Positions 1 through 7,745 of a DNA stretch of 37,085 nucleotides are shown piece after piece. The translations under genes were made by a program, and so were the position numbers. Numbering within the stretch: position 1 is the first letter of the stretch; each line of letters opens with the position of its first letter. The DNA lies in NCBI GenBank assembly GCA_031277395.1, contig JAITML010000015.1, positions 1 through 37,085 of the forward strand, given 5' to 3'. The DNA comes from Methylobacillus sp. GTDB lineage: Bacteria; Pseudomonadota; Gammaproteobacteria; Burkholderiales; Methylophilaceae. Under the pieces are notes generated by a model, which was not told the DNA's origin, did not search any database, and worked only from the letters and a program-made list of their open reading frames with translations.

Positions 1-219
1 TATGCGGCGTTGAACTGGTGGCATGCGCCGGATTCGCAGGCCATGAACTTTGGCCCGACGCACGTCAAGGACAGCCTGCCGAAAAACCTGGGTGAGGCCA
101 AGCTCGGCGTCGAAGGCCATCTCTCCCCCGCCACGACTGTATGGAGCGGCGTAGGTACCCAGTTCGGCAGCGATTACCGCAACGTGTTCTTTAATCTGGG
201 GTTGAAGTATTCCTGGTGA
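1..219 (+). CDS. Autotransporter outer-membrane beta-barrel, C-terminal fragment (5' truncated)
   Basis: The reading frame is open from the first base of the window and ends in TGA at 217-219, so only the last 72 residues are present. The sequence alternates polar and hydrophobic residues, as in outer-membrane strands (VWSGVGTQFGSDYRNVFFNL). It ends in GLKYSW, with an aromatic last residue, as expected for a barrel recognised by the BAM complex. The pattern fits the C-terminal strands of autotransporter (type Va) barrels, whose role is to anchor or export a passenger domain. The passenger lies outside the window, so its function cannot be told. Another outer-membrane barrel family is possible. 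Confidence 0.7.
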   Translation, partial: YAALNWWHAPDSQAMNFGPTHVKDSLPKNLGEAKLGVEGHLSPATTVWSGVGTQFGSDYRNVFFNLGLKYSW

Positions 220-274
220 CCGGGAATCAGAGAACAGGAATCAGGGATCAGTAAAACCAGTTCTTTATCTGTTT

Positions 275-357
275 CGTCATTGCGAGCCGCAGGCGAAGCA
301 ATCCAGAATGCGGCTTGCTTGCTGGATTGCTTCGGTGCTTCGCGCCTCGCAATGACG
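275..357. repeat. Imperfect palindromic dispersed repeat, family A copy 1
   Basis: The left arm (275-306, beginning CGTCATTGCGAG and ending GAAGCAATCCAG) and the right arm (322-357) are near-perfect inverted complements around a 15-base centre. The same arms recur at 3389-3467. The element lies in the gap between the autotransporter gene and topA and could fold into a long hairpin in RNA or single-stranded DNA. It resembles REP/MITE-like elements that are scattered through many proteobacterial genomes between genes. Confidence 0.85.
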
Positions 358-384
358 GTTCGAGAAAGTCAGCGTTGCAACCTG

Positions 385-414
385 CTGGATCGCTTCGGTG
401 TTTTACGCCTGCAA
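385..414. repeat. Decayed single arm of repeat family A
   Basis: This stretch (CTGGATCGCTTCGGTG followed by TTTTACGCCTGCAA) matches the right arm of the 275-357 palindrome with a few substitutions and a small deletion. There is no matching left arm beside it. It is probably an eroded second copy or the remnant of a tandem insertion. Confidence 0.5.
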
Positions 415-423
415 ATCACAAAT

Positions 424-453
424 TTGCGTAAAAACTCCTTTAGTCTGTATTAT
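424..453 (+). promoter_or_regulatory. Possible sigma70 promoter for topA
   Basis: TTGCGT at 424-429 and TATTAT at 448-453 are separated by 18 bases, and the AT-rich stretch continues to the topA start at 489. The match to the -35/-10 consensus is fair but not perfect. The site lies just downstream of the decayed repeat arm. Confidence 0.4.
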
Positions 454-488
454 CTGCCGCATTTATCTCCTATAAATTACACGCTCCC

Positions 489-2984
489 ATGTCGAAACTG
501 CTGATCGTCGAATCGCCTTCCAAGGCCAAAACACTGAAAAAATACCTGGGCAAGGATTTTGAAGTGCTGGCTTCCTACGGCCATGTGCGCGACCTTGTCC
601 CGAAGAGCGGCGCGGTCGATCCCGATCAGGGCTTTGCGATGAAGTACGAAGTTCCGGATCGCAATACGAAGCATGTGGATGCGATTGCCAAGGCGGTCAA
701 GGATAGCGATGCGATCTATCTCGCTACCGACCCGGACCGCGAGGGCGAGGCCATTTCCTGGCATATCGCCGAGATCCTGAAAAGCAAAAAGCTGCTCAAG
801 GACAAGCCGCTCAAGCGCGTGGTGTTCCACGAGATCACCAAGAGCGCGGTGCAGCATGCGATTGAACAGCCGCGCGACATTTCCATGCCGCTTGTGAATG
901 CCCAGCAGGCACGCCGCGCGCTGGATTATCTGGTGGGTTTCAATCTCTCGCCGCTGCTGTGGAAGAAAATCCGTCGCGGTCTTTCCGCAGGGCGTGTGCA
1001 AAGTCCGGCGCTGCGTCTTATTGTTGAGCGCGAACTGGAAATCGAGGCGTTCAAGAGCCAGGAATACTGGACGATACATCTGCAAAGCAGCAAGAACAGA
1101 CAGATGTTCGATGCCAAACTGATCCAGTTGAACGGCAACAAGGTGGAGCAATTCACCGTCACATCGCAGGATCAGCAATCCGAAATTGTCGGCAAGCTGC
1201 TGGCTGCGAGCGCGGGCAAGACCACGGTGTTGCGCGTCGAAAAGAAACAGCGCAACCGCAGCCCGGCCGCGCCGTTCACCACCTCCACCTTGCAGCAGGA
1301 AGCGGTGCGCAAGCTTGGTTTCACCACCAGCCGCACCATGCGCATCGCGCAGCAGTTATACGAGGGCATCGCAATCGGCGCGGAAGGCACGGTGGGGCTG
1401 ATTACTTATATGCGCACCGATTCCTTCAGTCTCGCGGCCGAGGCGGTGATGCAGATACGCGATTACATCAAGCGCCATTTCGAGCCGGACTATCTGCCGA
1501 AATCGCCCATCATGTACAAGACCAAATCCAAGAACGCGCAGGAAGCGCACGAGGCGATTCGCCCGACCGACATCCGCCACACGCCGGACAGCTTGCGCGA
1601 ATATCTCACGCCCGAGCAATTGCGCCTCTATGAAATGATCTGGAAGCGCGCGCTCGCCTGCCAGATGGCGCCCGCGAAATTCGACGCGGTGAGTGTGGAC
1701 CTCAGCGCCGGTTCCGACGCCAATCTGTTCCGCGCCACGGGTCAGACCATGATTTTCCCCGGCTTTATCGCAGTCTATATGGAAGGTCTGGACGACGCCG
1801 AGGAGGAAGGCGAAAGCAAACTGCCCGCGCTCGAAACCGGCGAAGTGCTCGATATCGTCAAGCTCTGGGGCGATCAACATTTCACCGAACCGCCGCCGCG
1901 CTATTCCGAAGCCAGCCTCGTGAAGGCGCTGGAAGAATTCGGCATCGGCCGCCCTTCCACCTACGCGAGCATTATCTCCACCTTGCAGGATCGCGAGTAC
2001 GTGCTGCTCGACAACAAGCGTTTCAAGCCCACCGACGTTGGTCGCATCGTCAACAAGTTTCTGACCGAGCATTTCACCAAGTATGTGGACTACGATTTCA
2101 CGGCCAACCTGGAAAACGAACTGGACGATATCGCCGAAGGCGGACGCGACTGGATTCCGGTGCTTGATGATTTCTGGAACGGCTTCAACAAACTCATCGC
2201 GGACAAGAAAGACGTTGACCGTCCCGGTACCGAAGTGCTGGACGAAGCCTGCCCCAAATGCGGCAAACCGCTATCCAAACGCCTCGGCAAGCGCGGCAGC
2301 TTCATCGGTTGCACCGGATACCCGGAGTGCGACTACACCCGCAATCTGGACGGCGAAACTCCGCTCAATAACGAGCCGGTCAATCTCGGCCCCGACCCGG
2401 CGAGCGGCAAGGATATCCTGCTGCTGAACGGCCCCTACGGGCCTTATCTGCAAGTCGGCGAGAGCGGAGACGATCCGAAGAAAAAACCCAAGCGTGTGAG
2501 CATTCCCAAGGAAATTCCCGTGGCGAGCGTGAACCACGAGATCGCGCTCAAGCTGATCGCGCTGCCGCGCGAAATCGGCCTGCATCCTGAAACCGGCAAA
2601 AAGATCACCGCCGGGATCGGCCGTTTCGGCCCCTATCTCAATCACGACGGCGCGTTCAAGTCGATTCCCCGCTCCGACAGCATTTTCGACATCGGCCTCG
2701 ACCGCTCGCTGGAACTGCTCGCGCAAGCCAAAGGCAAAGCGGCGCCCTTGCGCGAATTGGGCGAGCATCCCGAAGGCGGCTCCATCGCCATCCATTCCGG
2801 CCGCTACGGCCCCTACATCCAGCACGGCAAAATCAACGCCACCCTGCCCAAAGACGAAACTCCGGAAGAAATTACTCTGGAGCGCGCACTCGAACTGCTC
2901 GCGGCGAAGGTGGCAAAGGGTGGAGCGGGGAAGAAAACAACGGGGCGCAAACCGGCGGCTACGAAGAAGACGAGCAAAAAATAA
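489..2984 (+). CDS. topA: DNA topoisomerase I (type IA)
   Basis: This enzyme relaxes negative supercoils by cutting one strand through a 5'-phosphotyrosine link. The 831-residue protein starts with the TOPRIM domain (LLIVESPSKAKTL). The catalytic Tyr307 lies in GLITYMRTDSF, followed by the EAHEAIRPT signature of the family. One four-cysteine zinc ribbon is visible (C588, C591, C608, C614). It is followed by three GxxGPY-type C-terminal repeats (GPYGPYLQVG, GRFGPYLNHD, GRYGPYIQHG) and a Lys-rich tail, which probably helps DNA binding. The length is close to that of E. coli TopA, although only one clear zinc ribbon is seen here instead of several. The ATG at 489 places the conserved N-terminus correctly. 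The gene appears to be transcribed alone, with a GIY-YIG gene 50 bases downstream. Confidence 0.98.
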   Translation: MSKLLIVESPSKAKTLKKYLGKDFEVLASYGHVRDLVPKSGAVDPDQGFAMKYEVPDRNTKHVDAIAKAVKDSDAIYLATDPDREGEAISWHIAEILKSKKLLKDKPLKRVVFHEITKSAVQHAIEQPRDISMPLVNAQQARRALDYLVGFNLSPLLWKKIRRGLSAGRVQSPALRLIVERELEIEAFKSQEYWTIHLQSSKNRQMFDAKLIQLNGNKVEQFTVTSQDQQSEIVGKLLAASAGKTTVLRVEKKQRNRSPAAPFTTSTLQQEAVRKLGFTTSRTMRIAQQLYEGIAIGAEGTVGLITYMRTDSFSLAAEAVMQIRDYIKRHFEPDYLPKSPIMYKTKSKNAQEAHEAIRPTDIRHTPDSLREYLTPEQLRLYEMIWKRALACQMAPAKFDAVSVDLSAGSDANLFRATGQTMIFPGFIAVYMEGLDDAEEEGESKLPALETGEVLDIVKLWGDQHFTEPPPRYSEASLVKALEEFGIGRPSTYASIISTLQDREYVLLDNKRFKPTDVGRIVNKFLTEHFTKYVDYDFTANLENELDDIAEGGRDWIPVLDDFWNGFNKLIADKKDVDRPGTEVLDEACPKCGKPLSKRLGKRGSFIGCTGYPECDYTRNLDGETPLNNEPVNLGPDPASGKDILLLNGPYGPYLQVGESGDDPKKKPKRVSIPKEIPVASVNHEIALKLIALPREIGLHPETGKKITAGIGRFGPYLNHDGAFKSIPRSDSIFDIGLDRSLELLAQAKGKAAPLRELGEHPEGGSIAIHSGRYGPYIQHGKINATLPKDETPEEITLERALELLAAKVAKGGAGKKTTGRKPAATKKTSKK

Positions 2985-3034
2985 CCTCGATTGCTACTGC
3001 TTCACAGCAGAGACTCCGGCAATCGTTTGCCATC

Positions 3035-3325
3035 ATGAAAATTCCCTGTGTTTATATTCTTGCGAGCAAGAAAAATAGCACACTTTACACGGGCGTGACA
3101 TCCAATCTCGTCCAGCGGGTCTGGCAACACAAGGAAGGGATCGTAGAAGGGTTTACGAAAAAATATGGCGTCAAATTGCTGGTCTGGTACGAGATTCACG
3201 CAACGATGGAAAGCGCTATCGCGCGTGAGAAACAAATCAAGGGCGGTAGCCGAAAAAAGAAATTGATGCTGATCGAGGCAAAAAATCCTGACTGGAAAGA
3301 TTTGTACGCAGAAATCTGCGGCTGA
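3035..3325 (+). CDS. Small GIY-YIG nuclease-superfamily protein
   Basis: This 96-residue protein consists of essentially one GIY-YIG domain. VYIL near residue 6 and LYTGVT at 17-22 form the two halves of the signature. R28 and H32 follow at the expected spacing, and E65 (AIAREKQIKG) is the likely metal-binding glutamate. Stand-alone proteins of this size (YhbQ/UPF0213-like) are common in bacteria and resemble the UvrC N-terminal nuclease domain, but the cellular role of most is unknown. The C-terminus is rich in Lys and Arg, consistent with nucleic-acid binding. It lies between topA and a palindromic repeat. No operon partner is evident. Confidence 0.88.
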   Translation: MKIPCVYILASKKNSTLYTGVTSNLVQRVWQHKEGIVEGFTKKYGVKLLVWYEIHATMESAIAREKQIKGGSRKKKLMLIEAKNPDWKDLYAEICG

Positions 3326-3388
3326 CTTTTACCCGACCATCGCAAACCAGCGACCTTATCCTGCCATTGCAAACCAACCGTCTTGCCT

Positions 3389-3467
3389 CGTCATTGCGAG
3401 CCCAAGGCGAAGCAATCCAGCAGACCGCAAGACTGGATTGCTTCGGCGCTTCGCGCCTCGCAATGAC
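3389..3467. repeat. Imperfect palindromic dispersed repeat, family A copy 2
   Basis: The left arm (3389-3420) and the right arm (3433-3467) are the same arms as those at 275-357, around a shorter 12-base centre. The element fills the space between the convergent GIY-YIG and L,D-transpeptidase genes, where a stable hairpin could also act as a transcription stop. Just upstream (about 3335-3380) two short degenerate units of the type CCATTGCAAACCA recur, possibly further remnants. Confidence 0.85.
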
Positions 3468-3518
3468 AGCGGGAAGCTCGCCTTATTCACAGACAATATC
3501 GACGGCGTGGAATTCCCG

Positions 3519-4043
3519 CTAAGGCCGTATCTCTACTTCCGTTCCCAGTGAAACTGTTGCAAACAATTCCTTGATGTCCGCGTTTTCCAGCGCGATGCAG
3601 CCCCAGGTCCAGTCACTGCTGTTGCCGCCGCCGTGGATGAAAATTTCGCCGCCGAGTTTGGTATTCCACGGCGGTATTTTTCCCTGTTTGGAAGCGCGCA
3701 GGATGGCCTGATATTGGGCTTTGCTGATAAGCCCCGCTTCAAGTCCCCGCTCGGCATCTTGCGCGTTGGGATAGCTCAAGCCCAGTGACAGATAGAACTG
3801 GCTGGCGGCGTTTTTGATGCGGACATGGTAAATGCCTTCCGGTGTTTTGCCGTCACCCTGGCGAATCTTGGTGCCTTTGGGCGCGAAACCCAAAGCGATC
3901 GTGTAAGTTTTTACCACCTTGTTGTCCTTGAGCACTTCGAGTGTGCGCGCTTGTTTTTTGACGAGGATTTTCAAGGTGTCAGCCTGCGCGTTAAATGCAG
4001 CGAAGGTGAGGACGATAACCAGCAAGTAACGAAATATTTTCAT
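3519..4043 (-). CDS. L,D-transpeptidase (YkuD family), periplasmic
   Basis: The 174-residue protein begins with a signal peptide (about residues 1-21, ending FNAQA). The YkuD-type catalytic domain ends in H137-G138 ... C149 (FIHGGG, then SDWTWGCIAL), matching the HG...GC active-site pattern in which Cys is the nucleophile. Such enzymes form 3-3 peptidoglycan cross-links or attach proteins to the wall. YafK/ErfK-type members may instead cut such links, and the sequence alone does not decide between them. Its start codon lies 6 bases after the stop of the PBP7-like gene, so the two are probably cotranscribed. The gene ends next to the palindromic repeat. Confidence 0.88.
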   Translation of the reverse strand: MKIFRYLLVIVLTFAAFNAQADTLKILVKKQARTLEVLKDNKVVKTYTIALGFAPKGTKIRQGDGKTPEGIYHVRIKNAASQFYLSLGLSYPNAQDAERGLEAGLISKAQYQAILRASKQGKIPPWNTKLGGEIFIHGGGNSSDWTWGCIALENADIKELFATVSLGTEVEIRP

Positions 4044-4049
4044 TGCTCA

Positions 4050-5162
4050 TCAACCTTCTTTCGCGCCTGTCAGACGGTTGCTTTCCAGCCATTTGCGCAC
4101 GCGGTTGGCATCGCCGATGCGGGTCAATTTGCCGTTGGAATCAAGCAACACGATGATGAGCGGCTGGCTGGCAACTTCGGCTTGCATGACGAGGCAGCGG
4201 CCTGCTTCGCTGATGTAGCCGGTTTTGGAGAGGCCGATGTTCCAGTCGCTGTTGCGCACGAGGACGTTGGTGTTGTGGAATTCGGTTTCGCGTCGGCCGG
4301 TATCTACAGCATAAGAAGCAGCCGTGCTGACTTTGCGGATTTCAGGGTAATCGTAGGCGGCATTGACCATTTTGGCGAGATCTTCGGCGGTGGAAACGTT
4401 GCCACCATTGAGGCCGGTTGCGTCAAGGAAACGCGTATGGGGCATATCCAGCGTTTTGGCTTTGGCATTCATCGCGCGGATGAATTTCTGGTAACCACCG
4501 GGATAGGCGCGGCCGAGCGCGGACGCAGCGCGATTTTCGGAGGCCATGAGCGCGAGTTGCAACAGTTCCCTGCGCGTGAGTGTGGTGCCGACGGGCAGCC
4601 GCGAACGTGTGCCGCGTAGCGTATCCACATCAGCGGAAGTAATCGTGACCGATTCATCCAGCGATTGTTTGGCATCCAGCACCACCATCGCTGTCATGAG
4701 TTTGGTAACAGAGGCCATCGGGGTGGGTGTATCGGCGCCTTTGGCGTAGAGCACTTCGCCGGTTTCCTGATTCATTACCAATGCCTTGGCAGAAGCGAGC
4801 TTGAGTTCTCCGTCGGAAAAATCGTCACCCAGCCCGATTTGACTGGCGTTGACCGGTGCAGCGTAATTGATTTTTTTCGCCTGCGCCCTGGCGCCGGATT
4901 TGGATTTGTTTTTTGCGTCGGGTTTTCTGATTTTGGCGTTTACTTTGGACTTCTCCGCGCCGGGTTTGGCTTTGGGTTTGGGTTTGGTTTTTGTTTTGAC
5001 GACGGGCTTGGCTTTCGCCTCCTTCTTGGTTTTGGTATTTTTTTCCGCCTTGGCTTTAGTTGTGGTCGAAGTTTGCTTCTTGCCGGAATCGGCTGCCCAA
5101 GTGGCTGGCGCGGAAAACGACAGCGCCAGCACGATGCTCGTCAACACTATTTTCAAGAACAC
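4050..5162 (-). CDS. pbpG: D-alanyl-D-alanine endopeptidase, PBP7/8-like
   Basis: This is a low-molecular-weight penicillin-binding protein (peptidase S11) that cuts peptidoglycan cross-links in the periplasm. I chose the GTG at 5162 because AGGAG precedes it by 7 bases and the protein then starts with a compact signal peptide (about 1-23, ending ATWA). A longer open frame with a TTG at 5186 is less convincing. All three active-site motifs are present: S151-V-T-K154, S208-E-N and K313-T-G. Between the signal peptide and the catalytic domain lies a linker of about 70 residues rich in Lys, Pro and Ala, unlike E. coli PbpG. It may bind acidic wall polymers or span the wall. The gene is followed directly by the L,D-transpeptidase, and ampD lies upstream on the same strand. 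Confidence 0.93.
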   Translation of the reverse strand: MFLKIVLTSIVLALSFSAPATWAADSGKKQTSTTTKAKAEKNTKTKKEAKAKPVVKTKTKPKPKAKPGAEKSKVNAKIRKPDAKNKSKSGARAQAKKINYAAPVNASQIGLGDDFSDGELKLASAKALVMNQETGEVLYAKGADTPTPMASVTKLMTAMVVLDAKQSLDESVTITSADVDTLRGTRSRLPVGTTLTRRELLQLALMASENRAASALGRAYPGGYQKFIRAMNAKAKTLDMPHTRFLDATGLNGGNVSTAEDLAKMVNAAYDYPEIRKVSTAASYAVDTGRRETEFHNTNVLVRNSDWNIGLSKTGYISEAGRCLVMQAEVASQPLIIVLLDSNGKLTRIGDANRVRKWLESNRLTGAKEG

Positions 5163-5253
5163 CTTGAAACTCCTGCAAAACGACAAGTAGCTTCATGGTA
5201 CCCAAAAAATCTTTATTTGTCATCAAGATATCGAATATTCTTGATTATTTGGA

Positions 5254-5790
5254 TTAAGAGCGAATCCGCATCCAGTCAAAAAATGCGCCGGGATCGGTTT
5301 TGCGGCCGGGCGCGATGTCGGAATGACCAACCACGTCCGTGATCGGATAGGCGGCTTTGAGCGCGGCCAGCAATTTTTCCAGCGTCGCGTATTGCGCTTC
5401 TTCAAACGGCCAGTGGTCATCGCCCTCCAGCTCGATGCCGATGGAAAAATCATTGCAGCGTTCGCGCCCGCGCCATTGCGACACGCCCGCATGCCACGCG
5501 CGTTGGGCGCAAGGAACAAATTGAATCAACACGCCGTCGCGGCGTATGAAAAAATGCGAGGACACCTTGAGCTGGTGTATCTCCTGATAGTAAGAATGTT
5601 CATTTGGGTCGAGGCTATTGGTAAATAATTGAATCACGCCATCGCCGCCAAACTCTCCCGGCGGCAGGCTGATATTGTGAATGACGACCAGCTCAACCGC
5701 CATTCCCGCCGGTCGCGCGTCGCAATTGGGCGAGGCGATCTGGCGGGCGGCGGGCATAATGCCGTCTGCGGCTATGCGGAATGCGCTCAT
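5254..5790 (-). CDS. ampD: 1,6-anhydro-N-acetylmuramyl-L-alanine amidase AmpD
   Basis: This cytoplasmic zinc amidase removes the peptide from anhydro-muropeptides during cell-wall recycling. The 178-residue protein has no signal peptide. It carries the amidase_2 zinc ligands H38 (VVIHNIS), H156 (VVGHSDIAPG) and D166 (KTDPG), with E120 (SIGIELEG) in the place of the catalytic glutamate, matching the E. coli AmpD arrangement. In bacteria with an AmpR/AmpC system it also lowers beta-lactamase induction, but no such genes are seen here. It is transcribed divergently from the exchanger gene, with only about 42 bases between the starts, and lies 91 bases upstream of the PBP7-like gene on the same strand. 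Confidence 0.96.
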   Translation of the reverse strand: MSAFRIAADGIMPAARQIASPNCDARPAGMAVELVVIHNISLPPGEFGGDGVIQLFTNSLDPNEHSYYQEIHQLKVSSHFFIRRDGVLIQFVPCAQRAWHAGVSQWRGRERCNDFSIGIELEGDDHWPFEEAQYATLEKLLAALKAAYPITDVVGHSDIAPGRKTDPGAFFDWMRIRS

Positions 5791-5832
5791 CTCCGATACA
5801 ATCCCAATCCAATCAACTTCGCTGGGTCACTC

Positions 5833-6834
5833 ATGGTTTTCGTCGAACTCCTCGTTATGCTGGTAGTGATTTTAATCGCTGCTGAAGTCTTTACCAACGC
5901 GCTTGAGCATTTGGGCGAAAAACTCAAAATCTCGGAAGGCGTGACGGGTTCGCTGTTTGCCGCTGTCGGCACGGCGCTGCCCGAGACCATGGTACCGCTG
6001 CTCGCACTGCTGGCCGGGACAAGCAATACCGAGGTGAACGAGGAAATCGGCGTGGGCGCGATACTGGGCGCGCCGCTCATGCTTTCCACACTTTCGCTTG
6101 CGTTGATGGCGTTGTCCGTACTCGGCAAACGCGGCGCAAGCGGCGCGCTGACACCGGAAAAAACCGGCCTCACGCGCGATCTCGATTTCTTTCTTGCGGC
6201 ATTTGCATTCGCGACCGTCGCATTGTTCATTCCGCACAATTACGCGCCTGTGCGCCTGGCGCTGAGCGCCTGCATGGTGCTGATCTATTTCGTTTACGTC
6301 ATGCTCACCTTGCGCGCCTCCAAGTCGCTCGTGAGCGAGGGCCACGGCACCAAAGCGGACAAACCCATGTTTCTGTGCCGCGTGGGGCTGCCCGAAAACA
6401 TGGTCGTGATCATCCTTCAACTCGCGGCGGGATTGGGATTGCTGGTATTCGGCGCGCACGGTTTCATACACGGCGTGGAGGAAGCCGCCAAAATACTCGG
6501 CATTTCCACATTGCTGCTTTCGCTGCTGATTATTCCGATTGCCACCGAACTGCCGGAGAAGGTCAACAGCATCCTCTGGATACGTCACAACAAGGATACG
6601 CTCGCATTCGGCAACATCACCGGAGCGATGGTGTTTCAGGGTACGCTGCTGCCCGCCATCGGCATCATGCTGACACCGTGGCAGCCGCGCAATGAAGTGC
6701 TGGCCGGCGTCGTCATCACATTGCTCGCCGCCGTGTGGCTGCGCGCCGTGGTTGCGTGCGGCCATATTAAAGTTTGGCATCTGTGGTTGAACGGCGTGCT
6801 GTACGCGACCTATCTCATCATCGCGCTGTCGTGA
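5833..6834 (+). CDS. Sodium/calcium exchanger-family membrane protein
   Basis: The ATG at 5833 (MVFVELLVML) gives a 333-residue integral membrane protein. Although the frame is open further upstream, that part overlaps ampD and is not hydrophobic. Two inverted alpha-repeats typical of the CaCA superfamily are visible: AAVGTALPETMVPLLALLAG near residues 43-62, followed by GVGAILGAP, and in the second half IPIATELPEKVNSI followed by NITGAMVFQG. The acidic residues in GTALPE and ATELPE are the expected cation ligands. The likely role is export of Ca2+ or another cation in exchange for H+ or Na+. The ion cannot be told from the sequence. It stands alone, convergent with the PP0621-type gene. Confidence 0.88.
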   Translation: MVFVELLVMLVVILIAAEVFTNALEHLGEKLKISEGVTGSLFAAVGTALPETMVPLLALLAGTSNTEVNEEIGVGAILGAPLMLSTLSLALMALSVLGKRGASGALTPEKTGLTRDLDFFLAAFAFATVALFIPHNYAPVRLALSACMVLIYFVYVMLTLRASKSLVSEGHGTKADKPMFLCRVGLPENMVVIILQLAAGLGLLVFGAHGFIHGVEEAAKILGISTLLLSLLIIPIATELPEKVNSILWIRHNKDTLAFGNITGAMVFQGTLLPAIGIMLTPWQPRNEVLAGVVITLLAAVWLRAVVACGHIKVWHLWLNGVLYATYLIIALS

Positions 6835-6849
6835 TCAAACAAACACGCC

Positions 6850-7062
6850 TCACGCCTGCTCGCTGTGTTCCTTGCAGCAGTAATATTCACCTTTGCGCAA
6901 AACGCTTTCGGATCTCGGCAGATGCACGCCGCACACCTTGCACGCCACCATGGATTCCTCGCGCGGCGGAGTGCGCGGTGGCGGCCGCGTGCCGCGCCGG
7001 GCTTGCTTGAACAACAGAAAAATCACCACACCGGCCAGCAGAATTAACAGCAAACGTCCCAT
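6850..7062 (-). CDS. PP0621-family small membrane protein with C-terminal Cys motif
   Basis: The ATG at 7062 (MGRLLLILLAGVVIFLLFKQ) gives 70 residues. An extension to 7122 is open but lacks a good start. One N-terminal transmembrane helix (about 3-18) is followed by an Arg/Pro-rich linker. The tail holds C41-x2-C44 and C62-C63-x2-H66, which looks like a small zinc ribbon on the cytoplasmic side. Proteins of this design are widespread in beta- and gammaproteobacteria and uncharacterised. The gene is divergent from the ECF sigma-factor operon and convergent with the exchanger gene, 15 bases away. Confidence 0.8.
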   Translation of the reverse strand: MGRLLLILLAGVVIFLLFKQARRGTRPPPRTPPREESMVACKVCGVHLPRSESVLRKGEYYCCKEHSEQA

Positions 7063-7125
7063 GAGCAGGCTTCCCAGACAAAAACCTGATTGTAACGAAA
7101 AGCCGGAGACGCAACAAAACATCCC

Positions 7126-7135
7126 CTGCTATACT
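7126..7135 (+). promoter_or_regulatory. Extended -10 promoter element before the sigma-factor operon
   Basis: TATACT at 7130-7135 is preceded by CTGC, giving the TGn extended -10 pattern. It is 47 bases before the sigma-factor start at 7182. I see no good -35 hexamer at the usual spacing, which is tolerated with an extended -10. Autoregulation by the ECF factor itself is possible, but no known ECF motif is evident. Confidence 0.4.
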
Positions 7136-7181
7136 CAAAATGCAAACCGGACTTGCGCAGTCTTTCAAACTTTAATGAAGA

Positions 7182-7745
7182 ATGGCTACATCCCAGGAAC
7201 TTTCCGAATTTCTCGCCGAAGTTGAGCGACGCGCTTACAAGCAGGCGATATATGCCGTGCGCAATGAGCACATGGCGCTGGACATCGTGCAGACCGCGAT
7301 GCTCAAGCTTGTGGAAAAATACGTGCGGCGTCCGGCGGAAGAATTTCCGATGTTGTTCCAGCGCATTTTGCAGAACGCGATACGCGATCATTTTCGCCGC
7401 CAGAAGGTGCGCAATCTGTGGACTACACTGTTTTCCTCGCTCGCGACCAATGACGAGGGAGAGGAATACGATCCGCTGGAAACGATTTCTTCGGTGGAGG
7501 ACGATGGCCAGATCGATCCGCAAAATGAAGCGGAACGCGCGCAGGTTTTGGCTATCATTGAAGCCGCGTTGCAAAACCTGCCGCCCCGTCAACGCGAGGC
7601 ATTTGTGCTGCGTTACTGGGAGGATATGAATGTTGAAGAAACCGCGAAAATAATGGGATGCTCCGAAGGCAGTGTCAAGACGCACTGCTCGCGCGCCACA
7701 CATGCGCTGGCTGCAGTGCTCGAAAAAAAGGGAATCCGGCCATGA
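7182..7745 (+). CDS. RNA polymerase sigma factor, ECF type (sigma70 family)
   Basis: The 187-residue protein has the two-domain ECF layout. Region 2 runs at about residues 20-85 (HMALDIVQTAMLKLVEKY, then LQNAIRDHFRRQK, the DNA-melting and -10 recognition helices). Region 4 is at about 130-185 (LPPRQREAFVLRYWEDMNVEETAKIMG, then CSEGSVKTHCSRA), with the helix-turn-helix that reads the -35. An acidic linker of about 40 residues joins them. It starts a four-gene operon: its last codons overlap the start of the DUF3619 gene by 4 bases. This gene order is typical of betaproteobacteria. The regulon and the inducing signal are not known from the sequence. Confidence 0.93.
   Translation: MATSQELSEFLAEVERRAYKQAIYAVRNEHMALDIVQTAMLKLVEKYVRRPAEEFPMLFQRILQNAIRDHFRRQKVRNLWTTLFSSLATNDEGEEYDPLETISSVEDDGQIDPQNEAERAQVLAIIEAALQNLPPRQREAFVLRYWEDMNVEETAKIMGCSEGSVKTHCSRATHALAAVLEKKGIRP

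Noticed and set aside
280..504. Short open frame across the first palindromic repeat
   Set aside because: It lies on the repeat arms and the topA leader. It has no ribosome site or recognisable domain, and is explained by the repeat sequence.
4665..5342. Long open frame on the plus strand opposite the endopeptidase, rich in Gly and Phe
   Set aside because: It is the mirror of the Lys-rich linker codons. The minus-strand frame carries all three penicillin-binding motifs and a signal peptide, so the plus frame is a shadow.
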